In this document: positions 1 to 7,915 of the stretch, in pieces
Position numbering within the stretch: position 1 is the stretch's first letter
Layout of the letters: each line of letters opens with the position of its first letter
From: JAJTCH01 sp040386195
Lineage (GTDB): Bacteria; Pseudomonadota; Alphaproteobacteria; Rickettsiales; UBA1997
Length of the DNA: 23,132 bases
NCBI GenBank assembly: GCA_040386195.1
Contig: JAZKFV010000025.1
Location: 1 to 23,132, forward strand
Direction: 5' to 3'
Translations under genes and position numbers: made by a program
The notes under the pieces: generated by a model
Seen by the model: the letters and a program-made list of their open reading frames with translations, nothing else
The model's database searches: none
Told to the model about the DNA's origin: nothing

Positions 1-22
1 TTAACAAATTTTTTAAATACTT

Positions 23-211
23 ATGAAAAGTTCAACCAAAAAAGTTGCTAAAAAAGCTCCAGCTAAAAAAGCCGTTGCCAAAAAAGCTCCAGCAAAAAAA
101 GCTGTTGCTAAAAAAGCTCCAGCTAAAAAAGCCGTTGCAAAAAAAGCTCCAGCAAAAAAAGCTGTTGCTAAAAAAGCTCCTGCCAAAAAAGCTGTTGCAA
201 AAAAAAAGTAA
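23..211 (+). CDS. Lys/Ala decapeptide-repeat protein, probably the N-terminal tail of RpoD
   Basis: The ORF encodes 62 aa: a short leader followed by five tandem copies of the decapeptide APAKKAVAKK (30-bp units at 56-205), then K and a stop. The composition is that of histone-H1-like or AlgP-like tails that bind nucleic acid through lysines; binding here is inferred from composition only. The start at 23 has no clear Shine-Dalgarno, which is common among genes in this window. The ORF ends in a nine-A run and AAG TAA, and the -1 frame stays open from there into rpoD with the same Lys-rich character. I therefore think this is less an independent gene than the first exon-like part of a frameshifted rpoD. 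It could still be a separate small basic protein. The open reading frame is certain; its status is not. Confidence 0.55.
   Translation: MKSSTKKVAKKAPAKKAVAKKAPAKKAVAKKAPAKKAVAKKAPAKKAVAKKAPAKKAVAKKK
202..208 (+). promoter_or_regulatory. Candidate -1 frameshift site A AAA AAG abutting TAA
   Basis: In the frame of the upstream ORF the heptamer at 202-208 reads A|AAA|AAG and is followed at once by TAA (209-211). This has the X XXY YYZ form of the efficient dnaX slippery site. A -1 slip continues as GTA ATA GCC GCT without a stop through 256 into rpoD. The site lies in a nine-A run, so transcriptional slippage adding one A, or a homopolymer sequencing error, would give the same product. I did not identify a convincing downstream stimulatory stem. 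Confidence 0.5.
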
Positions 212-255
212 TAGCCGCTCTTAAAGGAAAGTCAGTAGTTAAATCCGCCAAAAAA

Positions 256-2697
256 GTGAATTTAGCTACTGATCGGTTGAAAAAATCAGTAAAAAACTCT
301 TCAAAAGCTCGTCAAAAAGTTACCATCAAAAAGTCTCAACAAAAACCAGCTAAAAAATTAGTAAAAAAATTGCCGCAAAAACCAGCCAAAAAGCTGGCAA
401 ATAAAGGCGTTGTTAAGGTAAAAAATCAAGGAAAAAAACTAGTAAAAAAACCAAGTAAAATCTCCTCTAAATCTGCCGCTTTATCTTCTAAACCAGCTAA
501 GAAAAATTTAGGAAAATCTCTAAAACAATCAACCAAAGTAGTTGCTCAAAAATCAATGTCGCAAATTTTAAAATCTCCTAAAAAGAAAAACAAAATAAAG
601 CCAATCAATAATAAAAAATTAGTTGGAAAGTTTGGTCAAAAGTTTTCTAAACAGAAATCTTCAGAAAAAGAATCTTCACAAAAAGTTGCTCATAAAACCG
701 ATAAGCAATCTGCGCAAAAAGAAATTAAAAATTCTGACGCAAAATTTGATAAGAAAAATGATAAGCCGCAAAAAATAGAAACGGTGGTGAAAAAGCCATT
801 AACCGGCGCTGCCAAAAAGGCGGTTGATAATACTGGAGTGGCGTTAAAGAAATTATTGTCGCTGGGAAAATCGCAAGGTTTTTTAACTGTCGAACAAATT
901 AAAGAACAAATTGGCGCCGATGTTTTGGATAAGAAAAAATTGGAAAAGATTTTAAATATCTTTACTGAATTCAAAATTCAAGTTGTTGAAAAAGAAGACG
1001 ATATTGAAAAATTGTTGGAAGAAGACGTTGCTAAAGATGAAGAAAAAAGTTTAAAGCGCAGCGAAGATTCGGTTAAAACTTATCTCAAATCAATGAGCAA
1101 TGTGAAGCTTTTAACTAGAGAAGATGAGGTTGAAATTGCGATTCGTATTGAAGGCGGAAGAGCCAAAACTGTGCGCGCGCTTTATCAAAGCCCAATGGTG
1201 ATGCGTTATTTTATCGATTGGTATGAAGGTTTGGTCAGCGGAGCAATTTTGCTGCGCGACATTATTCGTATCGACGAAACTTATAACTCGGAGCTAGAAG
1301 AAATTATCAAAAACAACGAAGAGCAAACTGCGGCGGAGCAAGAAGATATTGTGGCGATTGCCGAAGATTATAACGCCATTGACGAAGTTGGTCAGCCTGA
1401 AGCGGAAACTTTTGAAGATGAAGAGTTGGAAGCTTTTGATGAAAGTGTGGTTTCTTTTGTTTCGATGGAAAGAATTTTGATGCCAAAAATGTTGGAACTT
1501 TTCCAGAAAATTTCGGCAATTTGTCAGAAAATTTTGGATAAAAGTAATAACAAAACTGTGGTGCAAATTAAAGCTGATAAAGATATCGCTAATTTGAAAA
1601 AACAATTTGAGGATTTGGCAAGTGAAGTTAGCTTTAACGACAACTTGATCAAAGCTTTAGTGGCGCAGCTTTATGATGCTCACAAAAAATTATTAGAAAC
1701 TGAAGTTTCGCTTTTAAAATTGGCAGAATCTTATCGAATTTCTCGCGCTTCTTTTTTAGAAAATTATGTTGGCGCTGAAAGTGGTGAAGAATGGATCAAA
1801 AAAATTGCTAAAATTAAAGATAAATTTTGGCAAGAATTTACCAGCAAAGAACAAGAAAAAATTGCTCATTTGCAAGAAAGAATTTTGAAAATTGCCAAAG
1901 TGATGGGATTAACTCTGCCTGAATTTAAAGAGTTAATCAATATTGTGCGCAGAAGCCAAAATGAAGAGGCGAAAGCTAAAAAAGAAATGATTGAAGCGAA
2001 CCTAAGATTGGTAGTTTCAATTGCCAAAAAATATACTAATCGTGGTTTGCAATTTTTGGATTTGATTCAAGAAGGCAATATTGGCTTGATGCGTGCGGTT
2101 GATAAATTTGAATATAAACGCGGTTATAAATTTTCAACTTATGCAACTTGGTGGATTAGACAAGCAATCACCCGGGCAATTGCCGATCAATCACGCACGA
2201 TTCGCATTCCAATTCATATGGTGGAAACCATTAACAAGATTGTTAAAACTTCTCGTCAACTAACTCAAGAATTAGGCAGAAATCCAGACGCGCAAGAAAT
2301 TGCTGATAAATTGTTAATGCCAGTTGATAAGGTTCGCAAAGTTTTGAGAACTTCTAAAGATCCGGTGAGTTTAGAATCTCCAGTTTCTGGCGATGACGAA
2401 GATAGTATTTTGGGCGACTTTATTGAAGATAAAACTGCGGTATTGCCAAGCGATGCCACGCTTTATTCTAAGCTCAAAGAAGTTACAACTTCAATGCTTT
2501 CATCTTTAACTCCAAGAGAAGAAAGAGTCTTAAGAATGCGCTTCGGCATTGGCATGGCGACCGATCACACTTTGGAAGAAGTTGGCAAACAATTTTCAGT
2601 GACTCGTGAGCGGATTAGACAAATTGAAGCCAAAGCTTTGCGCAAATTACAACATCCAAAAAGATCAAGAACTTTAAAAACTTTTGTACAAGATTAG
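256..2697 (+). CDS. rpoD: RNA polymerase primary sigma factor (sigma-70)
   Basis: This is the housekeeping sigma factor that directs RNA polymerase to -35/-10 promoters. As called from GTG 256 it has 813 aa. Residues 1 to about 185 are a Lys-rich, low-complexity extension. Region 1.1 follows (about 190-255), then region 1.2 (KTYLKSMSNVKLLTREDEVE) and a long acidic non-conserved region. Region 2 starts at about 576 (EANLRLVVSIAKKYTNRGLQ, then YATWWIRQAI at about 629-638). Region 3 follows, and region 4 starts at about 751 (LTPREERVLRMRFG and the helix-turn-helix VTRERIRQIEAKALRKL). The GTG at 256 has no ribosome binding site and the frame is open upstream to 199, so the true N-terminus may be at 23 via frameshift, giving about 891 aa. 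The basic tail is unusual in length. The family assignment is secure; the start is not. Confidence 0.97.
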   Translation: MNLATDRLKKSVKNSSKARQKVTIKKSQQKPAKKLVKKLPQKPAKKLANKGVVKVKNQGKKLVKKPSKISSKSAALSSKPAKKNLGKSLKQSTKVVAQKSMSQILKSPKKKNKIKPINNKKLVGKFGQKFSKQKSSEKESSQKVAHKTDKQSAQKEIKNSDAKFDKKNDKPQKIETVVKKPLTGAAKKAVDNTGVALKKLLSLGKSQGFLTVEQIKEQIGADVLDKKKLEKILNIFTEFKIQVVEKEDDIEKLLEEDVAKDEEKSLKRSEDSVKTYLKSMSNVKLLTREDEVEIAIRIEGGRAKTVRALYQSPMVMRYFIDWYEGLVSGAILLRDIIRIDETYNSELEEIIKNNEEQTAAEQEDIVAIAEDYNAIDEVGQPEAETFEDEELEAFDESVVSFVSMERILMPKMLELFQKISAICQKILDKSNNKTVVQIKADKDIANLKKQFEDLASEVSFNDNLIKALVAQLYDAHKKLLETEVSLLKLAESYRISRASFLENYVGAESGEEWIKKIAKIKDKFWQEFTSKEQEKIAHLQERILKIAKVMGLTLPEFKELINIVRRSQNEEAKAKKEMIEANLRLVVSIAKKYTNRGLQFLDLIQEGNIGLMRAVDKFEYKRGYKFSTYATWWIRQAITRAIADQSRTIRIPIHMVETINKIVKTSRQLTQELGRNPDAQEIADKLLMPVDKVRKVLRTSKDPVSLESPVSGDDEDSILGDFIEDKTAVLPSDATLYSKLKEVTTSMLSSLTPREERVLRMRFGIGMATDHTLEEVGKQFSVTRERIRQIEAKALRKLQHPKRSRTLKTFVQD

Positions 2698-2718
2698 TTT
2701 TTATTAAAATATTTTTTA

Positions 2719-2746
2719 ATTGCCGTTGGCTTTAGCTAGCGGCAAT
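2719..2746. terminator. Hairpin after rpoD
   Basis: ATTGCCG pairs with CGGCAAT, and the stem continues with five further pairs (two of them G-T) to a TTTA loop, 12 pairs in all. It lies 21 bases after the rpoD stop. There is no strong T tract on the plus side, so termination is plausible rather than shown. Confidence 0.4.
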
Positions 2747-2773
2747 CTTAGTAATTTCACCAGAAATAAGACC

Positions 2774-3163
2774 ATGGAAAAAAAATTTGATCAGTGGAAT
2801 CATCTTAAAAAAAATTTGGAATCAGATAGTAATAATAGAGGATTTGAGCAGCGCGATATTTGGTGGTGTAGTTTGGGGGTTAATATTGGTAATGAACAGG
2901 ATGGAAAAAATGCACAATTTTCTCGACCAATTCTGGTATTAAAAAAATTTAACTCACACACTTTTTTAGGGCTTCCGCTCACTACATCAATAAAAAACCA
3001 TCCTTTATATTATCCAATATTTTTTAGTGGTAAAAATGGTGCAATAATTTTATCGCAGATCAAGCTGTTTTCTGCAAAGAGATTGATGGGTGAGAAAAGG
3101 ATAGGTAAATTGTCGGAGAAAATATTTGATGATGTTAGAAAGGCAATCAAAGATTTGATTTAG
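2774..3163 (+). CDS. MazF/PemK-family toxin, solitary
   Basis: The gene encodes 129 aa from ATG 2774. MazF/PemK proteins are sequence-specific mRNA endoribonucleases, usually paired with an antitoxin. Visible family features are a helical N-terminal segment (KKFDQWNHLKKNL), the core strand QRDIWWCSLGVNIGNEQDG at 26-44, FSRPILVLKKFN at 49-60, the LPLTTS strand at 67-72, and SQIKLFSAKRL at 94-104. An earlier TTG at 2720 would start inside the post-rpoD hairpin and add residues without family resemblance, so I chose 2774. No antitoxin-sized ORF sits beside it: rpoD is directly upstream and an OmpA-domain gene lies downstream. It may be an orphan, or have a distant or non-canonical partner. The catalytic state cannot be judged by eye. 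Confidence 0.82.
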   Translation: MEKKFDQWNHLKKNLESDSNNRGFEQRDIWWCSLGVNIGNEQDGKNAQFSRPILVLKKFNSHTFLGLPLTTSIKNHPLYYPIFFSGKNGAIILSQIKLFSAKRLMGEKRIGKLSEKIFDDVRKAIKDLI

Positions 3164-3169
3164 TTTATA

Positions 3170-3207
3170 CTCCCCTCTGGTTAAGAGGAGAGTGGTCCCG
3201 AACGGGA
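3170..3207. repeat. Two adjacent hairpins, possible terminator or decayed palindromic repeat
   Basis: Nine bases 3170-3178 pair with 3184-3192 (one mismatch, 5-nt loop). Right after, TCCCG and CGGGA at 3196-3207 form a second small palindrome. No T tract follows either, so this looks more like a palindromic repeat remnant than a classical terminator. It lies between the MazF-like gene and the OmpA-domain gene. Confidence 0.4.
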
Positions 3208-3280
3208 ATTTGTGTGCGAAATGTAGTTATCAAATTCTGCAAAGTCAATAATTATTTGAAGTTCACGACTTATAGAAATT

Positions 3281-4246
3281 ATGTTCAACAAAAAATTCAT
3301 CATAATTTTACTGCTGATTATTCAAACTTCTTGCATCAATAATTTGCAAGATCTGGCTAGTCGTGAGCCAGAATTGAAGGTGCGGCAGACTTTTAAGGGT
3401 TATTTGGCGTTGGAATATTTGCAATATTCTCGCGATTTGGCGAATAAATATAATTGGCGTGATTCGGATTATTTTTCCAGAAAAGGTATTAAAGCGGCGC
3501 GTAATCAAAATATTTATCCGGAAGCTCCTGAAGATTGGGATTTGGATAGCACTCAAATTGAACAAGCAACTTTAGCCAGAGAAAAGCTCATCAAATTACT
3601 TTATAATCCCAAAGCTGTACAAACTTTGCCGCCACAATTGGCGCATTTGCATTTGCTTTATGATTGCTGGATTTCCAGAGAAAAAGAACCTTGGCAGCTG
3701 GCGGATATGGCGCGCTGTAAAATTTTATTTTTTAGGTTGGAAGATGAAATTAACAAATATTTAGAAGAGAAAGAACCTAAAAAAGAAGTTAAAATTATCG
3801 AAATTAAAGAGCCAGAATTTACCCGATTCGATATTTATTTTGACCTTGATTTATATAAGTTTAATAGCAAAGCCGATAAAACTTTTACTCAGCTATTAAA
3901 TCATTTGGAAATGCTCAATGGTGATTATAAAATTTTAGTTGTGGGCAGCGCCGATCGCTTGGGGAAAAAATTATATAATGATGCGCTAGCTAGAAAAAGA
4001 GCTTTGGCAGTGAAAACGCGCTTGATTAAAAACGGCGTTCCTGAAGATTTAATTGAGGTGAAATCTTTGGGCGCAGATAGCCCAGAAATTCTCACTAAAG
4101 AAGATGATCAGAATAAAACTAATCGTGTGGTTGGAGTTTATATTTTGAAAGGTAAAGATAATTTGTCCCCAATTCCTCTGCCGCTGATTGATAATTACAT
4201 TTATAAGCAAGAGATTTTGAAAACTAGAAAACAAAGGGGAATTTAA
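3281..4246 (+). CDS. OmpA-domain (peptidoglycan-binding) probable lipoprotein
   Basis: The protein has 321 aa. The N-terminus is K-rich then very hydrophobic (FIIILLLIIQ) and ends at TSC with Cys18. This fits a lipoprotein signal peptide, although Gln at -3 is not the usual Leu/Val/Ile, so lipidation is uncertain. The C-terminal part (about 185-295) has the OmpA/MotB pattern: ILVVGSADRLGKKLYNDAL, then ARKRALAVKTRLIKNGV, then LGADSPE. Such domains bind the meso-diaminopimelate peptide of peptidoglycan and anchor outer-membrane or periplasmic proteins. The middle (about 25-180) contains helical, Trp/Tyr-rich sequence that I do not recognise. The product is probably an outer-membrane lipoprotein tethered to the cell wall. 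The next gene starts one base after its stop, suggesting co-transcription. Confidence 0.8.
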   Translation: MFNKKFIIILLLIIQTSCINNLQDLASREPELKVRQTFKGYLALEYLQYSRDLANKYNWRDSDYFSRKGIKAARNQNIYPEAPEDWDLDSTQIEQATLAREKLIKLLYNPKAVQTLPPQLAHLHLLYDCWISREKEPWQLADMARCKILFFRLEDEINKYLEEKEPKKEVKIIEIKEPEFTRFDIYFDLDLYKFNSKADKTFTQLLNHLEMLNGDYKILVVGSADRLGKKLYNDALARKRALAVKTRLIKNGVPEDLIEVKSLGADSPEILTKEDDQNKTNRVVGVYILKGKDNLSPIPLPLIDNYIYKQEILKTRKQRGI

Positions 4247-4247
4247 T

Positions 4248-4874
4248 TTGACGGTTGAGAATGTTATTCGCAGAATTATTGATCACCATAATCAAATTGA
4301 TAATGAAGGTCACCATCGATTTTGGCATGAAAAATTAGAGCACGAACACAGCAAAAGAGCTGAAGAACTCATTGACCAACTTGATCACACCCAGCATCAC
4401 ATTGGTGATTATTATCGTGAAAATGGACTCAGAATTCATTTGGAAAAAGAATCCCCGGAAGCGACTAATCTTTTGAAAGTAATGAAATTTATTTTTGCTG
4501 GTTTAAATCAAGATGAAGGCGCGCCGAATAAAACTGTTGCTGTGGATAGAGAATTATTTTTAGGGCAAGAAATTGTCGATGAATTTGATAGTGAGCTGGC
4601 GCAATATCAGCAAATTTATGGCAGCTATAAACAAAAAGCGCGCTCTATGACTAGCATTGATTTATTTGAGGAAGAAGAGGTTAAGGCAATTGCAGTTTCG
4701 ATTTTGGCAGAAACTAATGGCAGCGTGAAAATGGCGCAAGATATATTAAGTTTTGCTGGTTTAAAAATTATTAAATCAATGAATATTCCGGCGTTAAAAA
4801 ATCTCACCGCCACTTTAAAATCTTTATCAACTCAAACTGATTTAAGCGTTCCATGTCCACCGCGTCATCATTAA
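4248..4874 (+). CDS. Unrecognised His-rich helical protein
   Basis: The ORF encodes 208 aa from TTG 4248. An AAGGGG stretch seven to twelve bases upstream is a good ribosome binding site and supports this rare start; no ATG lies near in the same frame. The N-terminal 60 residues are rich in His and Glu (DHHNQIDNEGHHRFWHEKLE, then LDHTQHH). The rest looks helical with acidic clusters (DLFEEEEVKAIA). There is no signal peptide or membrane segment. It starts one base after the OmpA-domain gene and its last 22 bases overlap the start of proB, so it sits in a tight row. His clustering could mean metal binding, but no known metal-site pattern is visible. I do not recognise the family. Confidence 0.6.
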   Translation: MTVENVIRRIIDHHNQIDNEGHHRFWHEKLEHEHSKRAEELIDQLDHTQHHIGDYYRENGLRIHLEKESPEATNLLKVMKFIFAGLNQDEGAPNKTVAVDRELFLGQEIVDEFDSELAQYQQIYGSYKQKARSMTSIDLFEEEEVKAIAVSILAETNGSVKMAQDILSFAGLKIIKSMNIPALKNLTATLKSLSTQTDLSVPCPPRHH

Positions 4875-5947
4875 AAGATAAAAAAAGAATCGTCATAAAA
4901 ATTGGCTCCTCGCTTTTGGTGGAGAAAGGCAAGTTTAGAACGGCTTGGCTGAAAAGTTTGGCGCAAGATATTTGGCAATTAAGAAAATCTGGGAAGGAAA
5001 TTATTATTGTTTCATCCGGCGCCATCGCGCTTGGAAAAGCCAAATTAAAAACTAAAGCTGTCAAATTGAAACTCGAAGAAAAGCAAGCAGCAGCAGCGAT
5101 TGGGCAAATTGCTTTGATGGCGAATTATCAAACTTGTTTTGAAAAGTTGAAATTAAATGTCGCACAAATTTTGATCACTGGCGATGATTCCGCCGATCGC
5201 AATCGCTATTTAAATACCCGAAATACAATTAGCACTCTGCTCGCCAATAACATCGTCCCAATCGTCAATGAGAACGACACCATTGCGGTGGAAGAAATTA
5301 AAATTGGCGATAATGATCGTTTGGCGGCGCGTATTGCCCAAATTGCGGTGGCGGATTTATTGATTTTGCTTTCTGATATTGATGGGCTTTATGATAAAAA
5401 TCCTAAAACTCACCAAGACGCTAAATTCATTTCTCTAGTTGAGAATATTGATGAAAAAATTGAAGCAATGGCTGGCGGCGCTGGCTCCGAGGTTGGAACT
5501 GGTGGAATGATCACCAAAATTAAAGCGGCGAAAATGGCGTTTAATTTGGGTTGTGATTGTATTATTGCCAGCGGAATCAATAAAAATCCAATTGCAGCAA
5601 TTATTTCTGGCAAAAAATTTACTCTTTTTAAAGCGGAAGGCAAAAAAATTAGCGCTAAAAAACAATGGATAGCAGATTGTTTAAATGCCAATGGCGAAGC
5701 AATTATTAATGATCGCGCCGCGCAAGCTTTAATGAAGAACTCCAGCTTACTGCCAGTTGGCGTAGTTAGGGTTAATGGCGAGTTTAAAAAAGGTGATGTA
5801 ATTTTTATCAAAGATGAAAATGGCAGGCATTTAGCCAATGGAATTGCCAAATATAATTCTTCAGCAGCTAGCCTAGTGATTGGCAAGAATAACCAAGAGG
5901 AGCTGGTTCACCGTGATGATTTGGTGTTGCTTTCTTGGGCAATTTAA
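4853..5947 (+). CDS. proB: Glutamate 5-kinase (ProB) with PUA domain
   Basis: ProB phosphorylates L-glutamate with ATP, the first step of proline synthesis. The protein has 364 aa, the length of the two-domain bacterial enzyme. The amino-acid kinase domain (about 10-260) shows VIKIGSSLL, IIIVSSGAIALG, AAAAIGQIALM, DRNRYLNTRNTISTLL, PIVNENDTIAVEEIKIGDND and GTGGMITKIKAAKMA, which cover the glutamate and nucleotide sites. A C-terminal PUA domain (about 275-360) begins near WIADCLNANGEAIINDRAA. The ATG at 4853 overlaps the preceding gene by 22 bases. No proA is in this window, so the partner enzyme must be elsewhere or the pathway is incomplete. Its presence separates this organism from typical Rickettsia, which depend on host proline. 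Confidence 0.95.
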   Translation: MSTASSLKDKKRIVIKIGSSLLVEKGKFRTAWLKSLAQDIWQLRKSGKEIIIVSSGAIALGKAKLKTKAVKLKLEEKQAAAAIGQIALMANYQTCFEKLKLNVAQILITGDDSADRNRYLNTRNTISTLLANNIVPIVNENDTIAVEEIKIGDNDRLAARIAQIAVADLLILLSDIDGLYDKNPKTHQDAKFISLVENIDEKIEAMAGGAGSEVGTGGMITKIKAAKMAFNLGCDCIIASGINKNPIAAIISGKKFTLFKAEGKKISAKKQWIADCLNANGEAIINDRAAQALMKNSSLLPVGVVRVNGEFKKGDVIFIKDENGRHLANGIAKYNSSAASLVIGKNNQEELVHRDDLVLLSWAI

Positions 5948-5992
5948 TTTAGTCTCCCCGCTCCTTTTTTTAATCACTTTAAAATCTCCAAA

Positions 5993-6607
5993 ATGACTGA
6001 ACAATTATTGGATACTGCCAGCTATTTAGTGCCGATGGTTATTGAGCAAACCAATCGTGGCGAAAGATCATATGATATTTATTCGCGGCTTTTAAAAGAG
6101 AGAATTATTTTTGTTAGCGGTCAAGTGCAAGACCAAATGTCCACTTTGATTGTGGCGCAATTGTTGTTTTTAGAATCGGAAGATCCAAAAAAAGATATTT
6201 ATTTATACATCAATTCTCCGGGCGGCATTGTCACTTCTGGCTTGGCGATCTATGACACTATGCAATATATCAAACCCGATGTTTGCACTTTGTGCATTGG
6301 ACAAGCTGCTTCCATGGGTTCGTTGCTTTTATCAGCTGGAGCGAAAGGAAAAAGATTTTCATTGCCAAATTCAAGAATCATGATTCACCAGCCTTCCGGC
6401 GGTTATCAAGGTCAGGCAACTGACATTGAAATTCACGCGCGCGAAACTCTCGCCTTGAAAAGAAGACTTAACGAAATATATGTCAAACACACTGGTCAAA
6501 GCCTTGACACAGTAGAAAAATCAATGGAACGCGACAATTTTATGACTCCAGAAATGGCAGTAGAATTTGGTTTGATTGATAAAATTATGGAAAAACGCAA
6601 TGTCTAA
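5993..6607 (+). CDS. clpP: ATP-dependent Clp protease proteolytic subunit
   Basis: ClpP is the serine-protease barrel that degrades substrates unfolded and fed in by ClpX. The protein has 204 aa. The catalytic triad is visible as Ser107 in GQAASMGS, His132 in MIHQPSGG and Asp181 in MERDNFM. The oxyanion-region motif INSPGG is at 73-78. The N-terminus (YLVPMVIEQTNRGERSYDIY) is the usual processing region. Start 5993 gives normal family length. It overlaps the following clpX by 8 bases, so the two subunits are translationally coupled. Nothing is unusual in the sequence. Confidence 0.98.
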   Translation: MTEQLLDTASYLVPMVIEQTNRGERSYDIYSRLLKERIIFVSGQVQDQMSTLIVAQLLFLESEDPKKDIYLYINSPGGIVTSGLAIYDTMQYIKPDVCTLCIGQAASMGSLLLSAGAKGKRFSLPNSRIMIHQPSGGYQGQATDIEIHARETLALKRRLNEIYVKHTGQSLDTVEKSMERDNFMTPEMAVEFGLIDKIMEKRNV

Positions 6608-7913
6608 AGAAACAATCAACACAATCTGCTGTTCGTTCTGCGGCAAATATCAAAGTGATGTTAAAAAATTAATCGCCGGGCCAAATGTTTTCATTTGTAA
6701 TGAGTGCGTTTCGCTTTGTTTAGATATCGTTAAAGAAGACAGCAAAAAATCTCCTTCAATCAATAAAGACGGCAATAAAGTTACTCCGGCTGAAATCATC
6801 AATATTTTGAATGACTATGTCGTTGGGCAAGATTTTGCTAAAAAAGTTTTGGCGGTAGCAGTTTATAATCATTACAAAAGAATTGATTCGGGAAGCAATT
6901 TGGTCAATCAAGATGTTGAGCTGAGCAAATCCAACATTTTGGTTATTGGTCCAACTGGTTGCGGTAAAACATTGTTGGCGCAAACTTTAGCCAGAATTTT
7001 AGATGTGCCTTTCACCATGGCTGATGCTACTTCATTGACCGAAGCTGGTTATGTTGGTGATGATGTTGAAAATATTATTTCCAGATTGCTGCAAGCCGCA
7101 GAATACAACATTGAAAAAGCGCAACGCGGCATTGTTTATATTGACGAAATTGACAAAATTACTCGCAAAGGCGAGGCGGGCGGAAGAACTCGTGATATTT
7201 CTGGCGAAGGTGTGCAGCAAGGTTTGCTCAAAATTATTGAAGGCACGGTGGCTTCAGTTCCAGCGCAGCCGGGAAAAAGAAATAATCAGCAAGAATATGT
7301 GCAAATTGATACCAAAAATATTTTATTTATTTGCGGCGGATCTTTTGCGGGCTTAGAAAAAATCATCGCCGTGCGCGGCAAAGGCTCATCAATTGGCTTT
7401 GGCGCTGATGTGCGGGAAAAAAATGATGAAGAAAAAAAGAATATTTTAAGCGAAGCTGAGCCGGAAGATATTATTAAATTTGGAATTATTCCTGAATTAG
7501 TTGGAAGATTGCCAATTATAGCTCCGCTGCAAGATTTAACCGAAGATGATTTGGTGAAAATTTTATCTGAACCAAAAAATTCTTTGGTCAAACAATATCA
7601 AAAACTTTTCGCTTTAGACAAAGTTGAGTTGGAATTTGATAATGAATCTTTAATTGAAATTGCCAAAAAAGCGATCTTGAGAAAAACCGGCGCCAGAGGG
7701 CTTCGCGCTATTATGGAAACTATTTTGATGGAAACAATGTTTGATATTCCATCCAAACAAAATGTTAAAAAAGTTAAAATTTCTAAAGCAGTTTTAACTG
7801 ATAATAAAAAACCGGATGTTGATTTTTTCAGCGCCGAAGAGTTGAAAAAAAATATGGAGATTGCTGAAGCAGCAATTGCAGAAAAGGCTGAGGAAAAAAA
7901 GATTGCCGCATAA
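6600..7913 (+). CDS. clpX: ATP-dependent Clp protease ATP-binding subunit ClpX
   Basis: ClpX is the AAA+ unfoldase that recognises substrates and threads them into ClpP. From ATG 6600 the protein has 437 aa. The N-terminal zinc-binding domain has Cys11, Cys14, Cys33 and Cys36. Walker A is GPTGCGKT (117-124, with Cys in place of the usual Ser), Walker B is VYIDEID (179-185), and TRDISGEGVQQGLLK marks the pore and sensor region. The IGF tripeptide that docks onto ClpP is at 265-267. VGRLP and RKTGARGLRAI (sensor 2) follow. A frame extension to 6576 would lie inside clpP and precede the zinc finger with unrelated residues, so I chose 6600, which overlaps the clpP stop as ATGTCTAA. Confidence 0.98.
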   Translation: MSKETINTICCSFCGKYQSDVKKLIAGPNVFICNECVSLCLDIVKEDSKKSPSINKDGNKVTPAEIINILNDYVVGQDFAKKVLAVAVYNHYKRIDSGSNLVNQDVELSKSNILVIGPTGCGKTLLAQTLARILDVPFTMADATSLTEAGYVGDDVENIISRLLQAAEYNIEKAQRGIVYIDEIDKITRKGEAGGRTRDISGEGVQQGLLKIIEGTVASVPAQPGKRNNQQEYVQIDTKNILFICGGSFAGLEKIIAVRGKGSSIGFGADVREKNDEEKKNILSEAEPEDIIKFGIIPELVGRLPIIAPLQDLTEDDLVKILSEPKNSLVKQYQKLFALDKVELEFDNESLIEIAKKAILRKTGARGLRAIMETILMETMFDIPSKQNVKKVKISKAVLTDNKKPDVDFFSAEELKKNMEIAEAAIAEKAEEKKIAA

Positions 7914-7915
7914 AA

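Noticed and set aside
6576..6599. Longer ClpX start at 6576
   Set aside because: It lies in clpP and adds residues before the zinc finger that do not fit the family; ATG 6600 gives normal length and a coupled start.
7051..7356. Plus-strand frame inside clpX
   Set aside because: It is an out-of-frame reading within a conserved AAA+ domain with no start signal or family likeness.
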